Shown: piece after piece, positions 46,467 through 54,086 of the stretch
Layout: every line of letters begins with the position of its first letter
How positions within the stretch are numbered: position 1 is the stretch's first letter
Assembly (NCBI GenBank): GCA_001897375.1
Contig: MKSU01000009.1
Span: 168,431 to 232,308, forward strand
Reading direction: 5' to 3'
Origin: Sphingomonas sp. 67-36
Lineage (GTDB): Bacteria > Pseudomonadota > Alphaproteobacteria > Sphingomonadales > Sphingomonadaceae
Length of the DNA stretch: 63,878 bases
Translations under genes and position numbers: made by a program
Notes under the pieces: model-generated
Database searches by the model: none
Seen by the model: the letters and a program-made list of their open reading frames with translations, nothing else
Told to the model about the DNA's origin: nothing

Positions 46467-47426
46467 ATGGGCTACGAACGCTATCGGGGCGGTGATCCTT
46501 CTGATTTCGGCCGCGATTTCGGGTCAGGTCGCGATTATACCTATTCGAGCGGCCGTGAATATCTGGCGGCGGGTGCATTCGGTCCGAATCGTGCCCGGTA
46601 TGACGTGAACCCTTATGGTCCGCGCGAATATGGCCATTCTGGCTATGCCGACCGCGAGCGCTATGGCCGTCCCGAAGGGGGCCGCGAATATCACGGCAGC
46701 TACGCTTCGGATGGTCGCCGGTTCGAGGATGTCGGCCGGCATCGCGACTGGGACGACGATGATCGCAATGCCGCGCGCCGCCGGGACCGCGGGATGGGCT
46801 ATCCGCGCTCCGGGCCGGATTACGACTATCAGGATCGCGGCTTCTTCGCCCGCGCGGGCGACGAGCTGCGCTCGTGGTTCGGCGACGAGGATGCCGAGCG
46901 CCGGCGCCAGGCCGACATGTGGAACGACGAACGCTATGGCGAGCGCTGGTCCGGCGAGCGCGACGCGGATTACGGCAACTGGCGCCGCGCGCAGATCGCC
47001 GCGCTCGACCGCGACTATGACGAATATCGCCGCGAACATCGCACCAAGTTCGAGCATGAGTTCGGCACATGGCGCGTCAACCGCCAGACGCAGCGCGATT
47101 CGCTGTCGCGCGTGCGCGAGCATATGGAGGTGCTCGGCTCCGATGGCGGGCACGTCGGCACGGTCGACAAGGTCCATGGCGACCGCATCCTGCTGACCAA
47201 GAGCGACGAGGATGCCGGCGGCCGTCATCATTCCATTCCGTCGAACTGGATCGCCACGGTCGACGACAAGGTGACGCTCGCCAAGACCGCCGAGGCCGCG
47301 AAGCAGCACTGGCGCGACGAGGAGAACAACCGCGCGATGTTCGGTGACCGCGAGCAGGATCGCGGCGAAGGGCGCGACCCCTCGACGCCGACCATGCGGG
47401 AATTGCTCGGACGCAATAACTTCTGA
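46467..47426 (+). CDS. DUF2171 protein with long Tyr/Arg/Gly/Asp-rich region
   Basis: Protein of 319 residues in two parts. Residues 1-200 are low-complexity, rich in Tyr, Arg, Gly and Asp (MGYERYRGGDPSDFGRDFGSGRDYTY; RNAARRRDRGMGYPRSGPDYDYQDRGFF), with a SWFGDED-like segment (residues about 142-148) and repeated acidic-basic alternation. The C-terminal 100 residues carry a PRC-barrel-like DUF2171 domain (REHMEVLGSDGGHVGTVDKVHGDRILLTKSD; IPSNWIATVDDKVTLAKTAEAAKQHW). The ribosome-binding site GGAGAGAG is good. A terminator follows. Such composition suggests a stress or envelope-associated protein; no function is known. Confidence 0.8.
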   Translation: MGYERYRGGDPSDFGRDFGSGRDYTYSSGREYLAAGAFGPNRARYDVNPYGPREYGHSGYADRERYGRPEGGREYHGSYASDGRRFEDVGRHRDWDDDDRNAARRRDRGMGYPRSGPDYDYQDRGFFARAGDELRSWFGDEDAERRRQADMWNDERYGERWSGERDADYGNWRRAQIAALDRDYDEYRREHRTKFEHEFGTWRVNRQTQRDSLSRVREHMEVLGSDGGHVGTVDKVHGDRILLTKSDEDAGGRHHSIPSNWIATVDDKVTLAKTAEAAKQHWRDEENNRAMFGDREQDRGEGRDPSTPTMRELLGRNNF

Positions 47427-47475
47427 ACGGTTGGAGAGAGCCGTGGCGGTCGGTGACGACCGCGATGCGGCGCGG

Positions 47476-47507
47476 GGCCGGGCAGCGATGCCCGGCCTCT
47501 TGCTTTG
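47476..47507 (+). terminator. Terminator after the DUF2171 gene
   Basis: GGCCGGGC-AGCGAT-GCCCGGCC (47476-47497, perfect 8-base-pair stem) is followed by TCTTGCTTTG, a T-rich tail. It separates the DUF2171 gene from the oxidoreductase gene. Confidence 0.75.
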
Positions 47508-47559
47508 CGGATCGCCGCGCCATACCCAAGGCTCGATAAACCGACGAAGGAGAAGGACG

Positions 47560-48546
47560 ATGCCGCGTGCCTGGAGCTTGAAATCGCGCCCGCAGGGTGT
47601 GCCGGGCGACGAGAATTTCGCGCTGCTCGATCTGCCCTCCGCGCCGCTGGGCGAGGGGCAGGTGCGGGTCGCTAACCGCTGGCTGTCGGTCGATCCCTAT
47701 ATGCGCGGGCGGATGAATGACGTGAAAAGCTACGTCCCGCCCTTCGCGCTGGGCGAGCCGATGCAGGGCGGCGCGATCGGCGAGGTGGTGGAAAGCCGCG
47801 CGCCGGAACTGCCGGTGGGGACGAAGGTGCAGCACATGCTCGGCTGGCGCGAGGAAGCGGTGCTCGGGGCGGGCGAGGCGCAGAAGCTGCCCGATCTTGG
47901 CGTGGAGGATCAGGCCTATCTCGGCCAGCTCGGCATGCCGGGGATGACGGCCTATTTCGGGCTGCTCGATGTCGCCTCGGCCAAGGCCGGGGACGTGGTG
48001 TTCGTCTCGGCGGCGGCAGGCGCGGTCGGCTCGACCGTGGTGCAGGTCGCCAAGGCCAAGGGCATGACGGTGGTCGGCTCGGCCGGCGGCCCCGATAAAT
48101 GCGCCTGGGTGAAGGAGATCGGCGCGGATCACGTCGTCGATTACAAGGCCGGCCCGGTCGCGCGCGGCCTGATGGCGGCGGTGCCTGACGGGATCGACGT
48201 CTATTTCGACAATGTCGGCGGCGAGCATCTCGATGCCGCGCTGCTTGCCGCGCGGATGCACGCGCGCTTCGCGATCTGCGGGATGATCGACATCTACAAC
48301 GACGGCAAGCCGCAGGAGCTTCGCTATCTCGCCAAGGTGATCGGCGCGCGGATCAACATCCGTGGCTTCATCGTCAGCGACTTCATCGCGCGCGCCGGCG
48401 AATTCTACCGCGACATGGCGACGATGCTGAAGGAGGGGAAGCTCCAGCGGCACGAAACCGTCCACGACGGGATCGAATCGATGCCGGCAGCTTTCCGAGG
48501 GTTATTCACGGGCGGCAACACCGGAAAAATGCTCGTCCGGCTATAG
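47560..48546 (+). CDS. NADPH-dependent medium-chain oxidoreductase (quinone/alkenal reductase-like)
   Basis: Zinc-independent MDR protein of 328 residues, CurA/PTGR-like. Marks are WLSVDPYMRGRM near the N-terminus, GMPGMTAYFGLLDVASAKAGDVVFVSAAAGAVGSTVVQVAKAKG with the nucleotide-binding fold, GADHVVDYKAG and DVYFDNVGGEHLDAAL, and the NIRGFIVSDF segment typical of the group. The ribosome-binding site AAGGAGAAGGACG is at 47547-47559. It probably reduces alpha,beta-unsaturated carbonyls with NADPH. It ends at a hairpin before a convergent hydrolase gene. Confidence 0.92.
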   Translation: MPRAWSLKSRPQGVPGDENFALLDLPSAPLGEGQVRVANRWLSVDPYMRGRMNDVKSYVPPFALGEPMQGGAIGEVVESRAPELPVGTKVQHMLGWREEAVLGAGEAQKLPDLGVEDQAYLGQLGMPGMTAYFGLLDVASAKAGDVVFVSAAAGAVGSTVVQVAKAKGMTVVGSAGGPDKCAWVKEIGADHVVDYKAGPVARGLMAAVPDGIDVYFDNVGGEHLDAALLAARMHARFAICGMIDIYNDGKPQELRYLAKVIGARINIRGFIVSDFIARAGEFYRDMATMLKEGKLQRHETVHDGIESMPAAFRGLFTGGNTGKMLVRL

Positions 48547-48560
48547 ATTTCCGGCGATGT

Positions 48561-48583
48561 GATCCCGGCCCTGTGCCGGGGTC
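48561..48583. terminator. Hairpin between convergent oxidoreductase and hydrolase genes
   Basis: GATCCCGGC and GCCGGGGTC (one G-U pair) enclose a 5-base loop. No T-run follows; position between two convergent genes favours a terminator role. Confidence 0.45.
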
Positions 48584-48597
48584 CATCGCCGGAGGAA

Positions 48598-49497
48598 TCA
48601 CGCGGCGCGGGCGAGCTTCACCGGTCGCGCGACGCTCTCGAACGCTTCCACCACCGCGGGGATCACCTGCGGCGGCAGCGTGTGGCCCATGCCGGGGATC
48701 TCGGCCAGCCGCGCGCCGGGGATGTTCGCCGCCGTGTCGCGTCCGCCCGCGATCGGCACCAGCGGATCGTCCATGCCATGCACCACGACGCTGGGTGCCG
48801 CGATCGTCCGAAGCCGCTCGCGCCGGTCACCGTCGGCAAGGATCGCCGCCATCTGCCGCACGAAACCGGAAGGGTGATGGTTGCGCAGCACCTCCTCGCG
48901 ATAACGCCCGGCCATCAGCGCGTCGTCCTCCGGGAAGCGCCCCGCGACGATCTTCGACGCCTTCACGCCATGCGCGACGATCGCCTCCGGATCGTCGCTG
49001 CGCGGGCGGCGCAGCAGGATACCCATCGCCTGCAAGGAAGCGCCGGGCAGCGCGGGATTGCCGGTGGTCGACATGATCGAGGTGAGCGACAGCGTGCGCG
49101 CCGGCCAATGCGCCGCGACGAGCTGCGCGATCATCCCGCCCATCGACGCGCCCATGATATGCGCGCCGGCGATCCCCAGCGCATCGAGCAGCCCCACGGC
49201 GTCGGCGGCCATGTCGGTCAGTGAATAAGGCGCGCGAATCGGGCGGCGCATCAGATGGGACGCCGCCATCAGCGCCATGTTCGGCGTGCCGGCGCGATCG
49301 AACTTGGTGGAAAGCCCCACATCGCGATTGTCGAAGCGGATCACGCGATAGCCGCGTTCGACCAGCGCCTCGACCAGCGTCATCGGCCAGCGCACCATCT
49401 GCGCGCCAAGGCCCATGATCATCAGCACCGCCGGCGCATCCTGCGCGCCGAACTCGTCATATTCGATCTCGATGCCGTTGACGGCAATCTTCGCCAT
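48598..49497 (-). CDS. Alpha/beta hydrolase
   Basis: Alpha/beta-fold hydrolase of 299 residues. The oxyanion region is APAVLMIMGLGAQMVRWPMTL, the nucleophile Ser in GAHIMGASMGGMIAQLVAA, the acid in VVVHGMDDPLVPIAGG and the His in EIPGMGHTLPPQV. The start at 49497 (MAKIAVNGIEIEYDEFG) is preceded by GGCGAG; the ATG at 49545 would add unrelated residues. It lies after the Rieske gene on the same strand with a 67-base gap; a link to the tyrosine pathway is possible but unproven. Substrate unknown. Confidence 0.88.
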   Translation of the reverse strand: MAKIAVNGIEIEYDEFGAQDAPAVLMIMGLGAQMVRWPMTLVEALVERGYRVIRFDNRDVGLSTKFDRAGTPNMALMAASHLMRRPIRAPYSLTDMAADAVGLLDALGIAGAHIMGASMGGMIAQLVAAHWPARTLSLTSIMSTTGNPALPGASLQAMGILLRRPRSDDPEAIVAHGVKASKIVAGRFPEDDALMAGRYREEVLRNHHPSGFVRQMAAILADGDRRERLRTIAAPSVVVHGMDDPLVPIAGGRDTAANIPGARLAEIPGMGHTLPPQVIPAVVEAFESVARPVKLARAA

Positions 49498-49564
49498 CTC
49501 GCCTGCGCCTTCCTTCCAAACGACGCAGAATGCCCGCTTTGTCACGAAATCGCAACATGCGGGC

Positions 49565-49948
49565 TCAGGCGGTGACTATCGCCCCGTCGCGGACGATCAC
49601 CGGCCAGGGCGACAAGGATGCGCCGGGGCAGGGGCCGCCACGGCATTCGCCGCTGGCGATATCGAACACCGCGCCGTGCCAGCTACACGCGATCATCCCG
49701 GCGGCGACATAATCGTCGAGCTTCTGCGCCAGCGGCAGGCCCATGTGCGGGCAGCGGTCGACATAGCCGAACACCGCGCCGCCGCGCCGCACGACGAAGC
49801 CGTGGAAGCGCCCGGCGCGCATCTCGATCACGAAGCCGCGCGCCGCCCCGTCCGTGATGAGATCGAGCGGGCCGAGCGCGATGCCGGGCGGCGTGGCGGT
49901 GAGGCGTTCGGTCAGGGTAGGCGCGCCTTGGGGAAATCCGCCCAGCAT
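49565..49948 (-). CDS. Rieske [2Fe-2S] domain protein
   Basis: Small protein of about 127 residues with a complete Rieske motif: CPHMGLPL and CSWHGAVFD (Cys-x-His ... Cys-x2-His) in [11 protein letters not shown] and [25 protein letters not shown]. It resembles the ferredoxin-like Rieske proteins of the NirD/biphenyl dioxygenase type. The start is uncertain: ATG at 49948 overlaps hmgA by 37 bases; no other ATG is in frame nearby. Its placement right after hmgA suggests it is co-translated. A redox partner for aromatic catabolism is a guess. Confidence 0.72.
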   Translation of the reverse strand: MLGGFPQGAPTLTERLTATPPGIALGPLDLITDGAARGFVIEMRAGRFHGFVVRRGGAVFGYVDRCPHMGLPLAQKLDDYVAAGMIACSWHGAVFDIASGECRGGPCPGASLSPWPVIVRDGAIVTA

Positions 49949-51192
49949 TCGTCGTAATCGGGCTGGGCATGGTCCAGCGCGAAACGGGTGGGGCGATACG
50001 GCCAGCAGCTTTCCAGCATGAAGGCCATCGTGCCGTCGATCCGATGCGGCTGCAATGCGGCGTTCGAGGCGGCTTCCCACGTCGCCTTGTCCGGCCCGTG
50101 GCCCGAGAGCAGGTTATGCAGCGAGAGGCCACCGGGGCGGAACCCTTCCGCCTTGGCATCGTAAGCGCCGGTGATGAGGCCCATCGCCTCCGACATCACG
50201 TTGCGGTGGAACCACGGCGGCCGGAACGTATCCTCCGCCACCATCCAGCGCGGCGGGAAGATCACGAAATCGGCGTTGGCGCGCCCATGCACGTCGCTGG
50301 GCGAGGTGAGCACGGTGAAGATCGACGGATCGGGATGGTCGAAGCTCACCGTATTGATCGTGTTGAAGCGCGACAAATCGTAGCGGCACGGCGCGAGATT
50401 GCCGTGCCATGCCACCACGTCGAGCGGCGAGTGGTTCAGCTCGGTGCGCCAGAGATGGCCGAGATATTTCTGGACGACCTCGACGCGCTCGTCGCGATCC
50501 TCGAACCATGCCACCGGCGTCTCGAAATCGCGCGGGTTGGCGAGGCCGTTGGCGCCGATCGGGCCGAGATCGGGCAGGCGGAACATCGCGCCGTAATTCT
50601 CGCAGACATAGCCGCGCGCGCGCCCGTCCGGCAGCAGCGCGCGGAACCGCACGCCGCGCGGCACCAGCGCGATCTGGCCGGGGGATACCGCGACGCGGCC
50701 GAGTTCGGTGCGCAGCTCCAGCCGCCCCTCCTGCGGCACGAACAGCAGTTCGCCGTCCGCATCGACGAACACGCGCGCGTCCATGTCGCGGTCGGCGGCG
50801 TAGAGATGGAGTGCGACGCCTTCCAGATGCGCGGGATCGCCGTTGACCAGCATCGTCGTCATGCCGTCGATCAGGTCGCGGCCGCCGGGCGCATCGGCGA
50901 CCGGGTCCCAGCGCAGCCGGTTGGGGGCGAGCGGCGCGTCGCCGGTCGCGGGCGAGAATAGCAGCGCGCCGTCATAGCGGACGAACGGCGGATGCTCGGC
51001 GGACGGGCGCAGGCGATAGAGCCACGAGCGCCGGTTCTCGGCGCGCGGCGCGGTGAAGGCGGTGCCGGAAAGCTGCTCGGCATAAAGGCCGAACGGCGGT
51101 TTCTGCGGCGAGTTGCGCCCGATCGGGAGCGCGCCGGGGACGGCTTCGGTCGCGACGTGGTTGCCGAAGCCGGGGAGGTAATCGGTGGTCAT
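49912..51192 (-). CDS. hmgA: Homogentisate 1,2-dioxygenase
   Basis: Iron-dependent ring-cleaving enzyme of 426 residues that turns homogentisate into maleylacetoacetate. Family marks include [46 protein letters not shown] at the start, [36 protein letters not shown] and [42 protein letters not shown], which hold the Fe ligands. The start at 51192 is preferred over an upstream ATG at 51297. It lies 135 bases downstream of hppD on the same strand; a hairpin lies in the gap. Tyrosine and phenylalanine catabolism. Confidence 0.95.
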   Translation of the reverse strand: MTTDYLPGFGNHVATEAVPGALPIGRNSPQKPPFGLYAEQLSGTAFTAPRAENRRSWLYRLRPSAEHPPFVRYDGALLFSPATGDAPLAPNRLRWDPVADAPGGRDLIDGMTTMLVNGDPAHLEGVALHLYAADRDMDARVFVDADGELLFVPQEGRLELRTELGRVAVSPGQIALVPRGVRFRALLPDGRARGYVCENYGAMFRLPDLGPIGANGLANPRDFETPVAWFEDRDERVEVVQKYLGHLWRTELNHSPLDVVAWHGNLAPCRYDLSRFNTINTVSFDHPDPSIFTVLTSPSDVHGRANADFVIFPPRWMVAEDTFRPPWFHRNVMSEAMGLITGAYDAKAEGFRPGGLSLHNLLSGHGPDKATWEAASNAALQPHRIDGTMAFMLESCWPYRPTRFALDHAQPDYDECWADFPKARLP

Positions 51193-51300
51193 TACTGCTC
51201 TCTCTTCCCAACCCGCCGGGCGTCGGACCCAGCGAAGCCGTGCCCGAGGCCCGGCTTGCCGTGCCGGCCGGTCGATGGCGGCGCATCCGCGCCGCACCTC

Positions 51301-51322
51301 GGCGGAAGCATGGGCTTCCGCC
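51301..51322 (-). terminator. Hairpin between hppD and hmgA
   Basis: GGCGGAAGC and GCTTCCGCC (perfect 9-base-pair stem) with a short loop lie between the two tyrosine-catabolic genes. There is no T-run on the minus strand, so it may tune relative expression rather than stop transcription. Confidence 0.4.
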
Positions 51323-51327
51323 TTTGG

Positions 51328-52365
51328 TCAGGCATCGACCTTGATGACGCCTCGACGGATCTGATCCAACTCGATGCTCTCGAACAGCGCCTGGAAATTC
51401 CCGTTGCCGAAGCCCTCGTTGCCCTTGCGCTGGATGATCTCGAAGAAGATCGGGCCGAACATGTTCTCGGTGAAGATCTGGAGCAGGATGCCCTCGCCGT
51501 TCTCGACCGATCCGTCGATCAGGATGCGGTTCCTGCGCAGCCGCTCGAGGTCCTCGCCGTGGCCGGGGACGCGCTTGTCGACCAGCTCGTAATAGGTCTC
51601 GATCGTGTCCTGAAGCGTCACGCCGCGCGCGCGCAGCCGCTCCACCGTATCGTAGATGTCGGGCGTGGTCAGGGCGAGGTGCTGGATGCCCTCGCCCTTG
51701 TATTCGCGGATGAATTCCTCGATCTGGCTCTTGTCGTCCTGGCTTTCGTTGAGCGGGATGCGGATCGCGTGATCGGGCGCGATCATCGCCTGGCTGAACA
51801 GCCCGGTCGCCTGGCCCTTGATATCGAAATACTTCTGCTCCTCGAAGCCGAACAGCGTACGGTAGAATTCGCTCCACACCCGCATCTGCCCGCGCCGGAC
51901 GTTGTGGGTGAGGTGGTCGAGCAGGTCGAGGCCGACGTTGTTGCGCGCCTCCGCCTCGCGCCAGCCGGGAAACTCGGCCCAGTCGGCGTAGAGATCGGTG
52001 CCGTCCTTGATGAAATAGAGATAGCTGCCGCCGATCCCCTGGATCACGGTGTCGTCCTCGTCGGTCGGCTTGGCGCCATGCTCCAGCGCCCATTTCATCG
52101 CCGCCTCGGGATCGGCGACGCGGAACGCCATCGCGCTGGCGGACGGGCCGTGCTCGCCCCGGAACGCCGCCACGCGCCCGGCCTCGTCGCGGTTGAGCAT
52201 CAGGTTGATGCGGCCCTGCTTGTAGCGGGTGATGTTCTTGGTCGGGTGGCGATGCGTCGCGGTGAAGCCGAGCTGCTCGAACTGCTTCCCCATTCCTTCC
52301 GGATCGGGCGAGGTGAACTCGACGAACTCGAACCCGTTCAGCCCCAGCGGATTGTCGGCGGTCAT
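51328..52365 (-). CDS. hppD: 4-hydroxyphenylpyruvate dioxygenase
   Basis: Fe(II) enzyme of 345 residues turning 4-hydroxyphenylpyruvate into homogentisate. The vicinal-oxygen-chelate fold is marked by NGFEFVEFTSPDPEGMGKQFEQLGF near the N-terminus. The metal ligands are a His in LLDHLTHNV, a His in GIQHLALTTPDIYDTVERL and a Glu in GPIFFEIIQRKGNEGFGNGNFQALFESIE. The start at 52365 (MTADNPLGLNGFE) has GGGAAG upstream. Its promoter carries a long palindrome, presumably the MarR operator, and the MarR gene is divergent. First gene of a three-gene set with hmgA and the Rieske protein. Confidence 0.95.
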   Translation of the reverse strand: MTADNPLGLNGFEFVEFTSPDPEGMGKQFEQLGFTATHRHPTKNITRYKQGRINLMLNRDEAGRVAAFRGEHGPSASAMAFRVADPEAAMKWALEHGAKPTDEDDTVIQGIGGSYLYFIKDGTDLYADWAEFPGWREAEARNNVGLDLLDHLTHNVRRGQMRVWSEFYRTLFGFEEQKYFDIKGQATGLFSQAMIAPDHAIRIPLNESQDDKSQIEEFIREYKGEGIQHLALTTPDIYDTVERLRARGVTLQDTIETYYELVDKRVPGHGEDLERLRRNRILIDGSVENGEGILLQIFTENMFGPIFFEIIQRKGNEGFGNGNFQALFESIELDQIRRGVIKVDA

Positions 52366-52381
52366 GGTGGATCTTCCCGTG

Positions 52382-52429
52382 AGTGGTATCAATTGAAACT
52401 ACTATCGCGTTTTGAGCCTGTCGTGTCAA
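52382..52429 (-). promoter_or_regulatory. hppD promoter with MarR-type operator palindrome
   Basis: On the minus strand TTGACA (52424-52429), a 17-base spacer and GATAGT (52401-52406) form a good sigma-70 promoter for hppD. A 22-base palindrome (52382-52403, two mismatched pairs, centre CAATTG) overlaps the -10 and the probable transcription start. Its half-site TGGTATCAATTG/AAACTACT fits MarR operators (10-base half-sites). The MarR gene starts 44 bases to the right. Confidence 0.75.
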
Positions 52430-52446
52430 ATGCTACGACGTGCCCG

Positions 52447-52890
52447 ATGACCAACCGGCTCCAGCTCGATCGGTTCCTGCCGTATCGCCTGTCGATCACC
52501 TCGAATCTGGTGAGCGACCGCATTGCCAGCGCCTATGAGGTGATGTTCGGTCTTTCGATCCCCGAATGGCGGCTGGTGGCGGTGATCGCGGAGGTGGACG
52601 CGATCACGCAGGCGGAGATCGGCGAGCGGACGCGGATGGACAAGGTGACGGTCAGCCGCGCGGCGATCGGGCTGGTCGATCGCGGGCTGCTGCAACGCGC
52701 GCCGAATGCGGCGGACAAGCGATCGCACCTGCTGTCGCTCACCGACGCGGGGCGGGAGCTTTACGCGCTGGTCGCGCCCAAGGCGCTGGAGCTGGAGCGG
52801 CGCATCTTCGCGAGCTTCGCGCCCGGCGAACTGGAGGCGTTCACCGCGATGCTGCGCCGGATCGACGCCGCGGTGCTTGAGACGGCCTGA
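52447..52890 (+). CDS. MarR family transcriptional regulator
   Basis: MarR-type winged-helix regulator of 147 residues. The DNA-binding part is SIPEWRLVAVIAEVDAITQAEIGERTRMDKVTVSRAAIGLVDRGLLQRAPNAADKRSHLLSLTDAG, with the conserved Asp-x-Arg before the wing. Terminal helices provide the dimer interface. It is divergent from hppD, so it probably represses the tyrosine-catabolic genes and is relieved by a pathway aromatic acid, as in other HpdR/HmgR-type systems. It ends 6 bases from the dinB stop. Confidence 0.9.
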   Translation: MTNRLQLDRFLPYRLSITSNLVSDRIASAYEVMFGLSIPEWRLVAVIAEVDAITQAEIGERTRMDKVTVSRAAIGLVDRGLLQRAPNAADKRSHLLSLTDAGRELYALVAPKALELERRIFASFAPGELEAFTAMLRRIDAAVLETA

Positions 52891-52896
52891 GCAAGC

Positions 52897-53976
52897 TCAG
52901 CCGAGCGGCAGCACCGGTTGCGCGCCCTCGCTGGCGTCGAGGATGTTCGACAGCGTCAGGCCGAGCAGCCGGATGCCGCCCGCCACCGGCAACTCGCGGG
53001 CCATCAGCGCCTGGCCGATCGCCGCGAACTGCGCCCTGTCCGCCACCGGATCGACCAGCGAGCGGGCGCGGGTGAAGGTGCGGAAATCGGCGCGGCGGAA
53101 TTTCAGCGTCACGGTGCGACCGCGCTCGCCGCTGCGCACGACGCGTTCCCACGCCGCCTCCGCGACATGATCGAGCGCGGCCATGACCTCGCCGGCATCG
53201 GTGAGGTTGTGCCCATAGGTCCGTTCCGCGCCGATCGATTTGGTCGGACGGTCGGCGCGCACCGGGCGCTCGTCGATCCCGCGCGCGGCGCCATAGAGGT
53301 AATCGGCGTGGCTGCCGAAATGCGCGCGGAGGAACTCGCGGCTCTGCCCGCGCAGGTCTTCCCCGGTCTCGATCCCCAGCGCCGCCATCCGCCGCGCCGT
53401 CACCGGGCCGACGCCGTGGAAGCGCGAGACGGGCAGCGCGGCGACGAACGCCGGTCCTTTCGCGGGCGGGATGACGCACAGGCCGTCCGGCTTGTTCTGG
53501 TCCGACGCGAGCTTGGCGATGAACTTGTTGTAGCTCACCCCGGCGGAGGCGGTGAGCGCGGTCTCGGCGCGGATGCGCGCGCGGATTTCCGCCGCGATCG
53601 CCCGGGCGGAGCCGAGACCCCGGCGATCCTCGGTGACGTCGAGATAGGCTTCGTCGAGCGCGAGCGGCTCGATCAGCTCGGTATAATGCGCGAAGATCGC
53701 GCGGATCTGCCGGCTGATCGCGCGATAGACGTCGAAGCGCGGGCGGACGAACACGATATGCGGGCAGCGCCGCAGCGCGGTGGCGGAGGGGAGGGCGGAG
53801 CGCACCCCGAAGGCGCGCGCTTCATAGCTAGCCGCGGCGACCACCCCGCGCGCCTCCGCGCTGCCCACCGCCACCGGCCGCCCGCGCAGTTCCGGGTGAT
53901 CGCGCTGCTCGACCGACGCATAGAAGGCGTCCATGTCGATATGGATGATCTTGCGCGTGGAGGATGCGTCCGACAC
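52897..53976 (-). CDS. dinB: DNA polymerase IV
   Basis: Y-family translesion polymerase of 359 residues. Active-site segments are IIHIDMDAFYASVEQRDHPEL and EPLALDEAYLDVTED, both with the catalytic acids. The thumb and little-finger parts follow (FHGVGPVTARRMAALGIETGEDLRGQ; RPTKSIGAERTYGHNLTD). The start is GTG at 53976 (MSDASSTRKIIHIDMD). A LexA box lies 34 bases upstream. Unlike ImuB in this window, the catalytic acids are present. It ends 6 bases from the convergent marR. Confidence 0.93.
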   Translation of the reverse strand: MSDASSTRKIIHIDMDAFYASVEQRDHPELRGRPVAVGSAEARGVVAAASYEARAFGVRSALPSATALRRCPHIVFVRPRFDVYRAISRQIRAIFAHYTELIEPLALDEAYLDVTEDRRGLGSARAIAAEIRARIRAETALTASAGVSYNKFIAKLASDQNKPDGLCVIPPAKGPAFVAALPVSRFHGVGPVTARRMAALGIETGEDLRGQSREFLRAHFGSHADYLYGAARGIDERPVRADRPTKSIGAERTYGHNLTDAGEVMAALDHVAEAAWERVVRSGERGRTVTLKFRRADFRTFTRARSLVDPVADRAQFAAIGQALMARELPVAGGIRLLGLTLSNILDASEGAQPVLPLG

Positions 53977-54009
53977 GTCCGACAGTGTGGCACGGAAACG
54001 GCGCGGGGA

Positions 54010-54024
54010 GAACAGGGGGCGAAC
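54010..54024 (-). promoter_or_regulatory. LexA (SOS) box upstream of dinB
   Basis: The plus strand reads GAAC-AGGGGGC-GAAC, which is GTTC-N7-GTTC on the minus strand, a perfect alphaproteobacterial LexA operator. It lies 34 bases before the dinB GTG. It is the third such site in the window. Confidence 0.88.
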
Positions 54025-54030
54025 ATGCGA

Positions 54031-54063
54031 AAAACCCCGGCCGCATGATGCGACCGGGGTTTT
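54031..54063. terminator. Bidirectional-type terminator after the thiolase gene
   Basis: AAAACCCCGG and CCGGGGTTTT form a 10-base-pair stem with flanking A/T tracts on both sides, so it can act in either direction. It ends the MaoC-thiolase operon (minus strand) just upstream of the dinB LexA box. Confidence 0.8.
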
Positions 54064-54086
54064 CGTCACCAGCTTGCAATGGGAGG

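Noticed and set aside
50992-52890. A long plus-strand frame running from hmgA through hppD into the MarR gene
   Set aside because: Only the part after 52447 is real (MarR). The rest is antisense to two dioxygenase genes with clear motifs.
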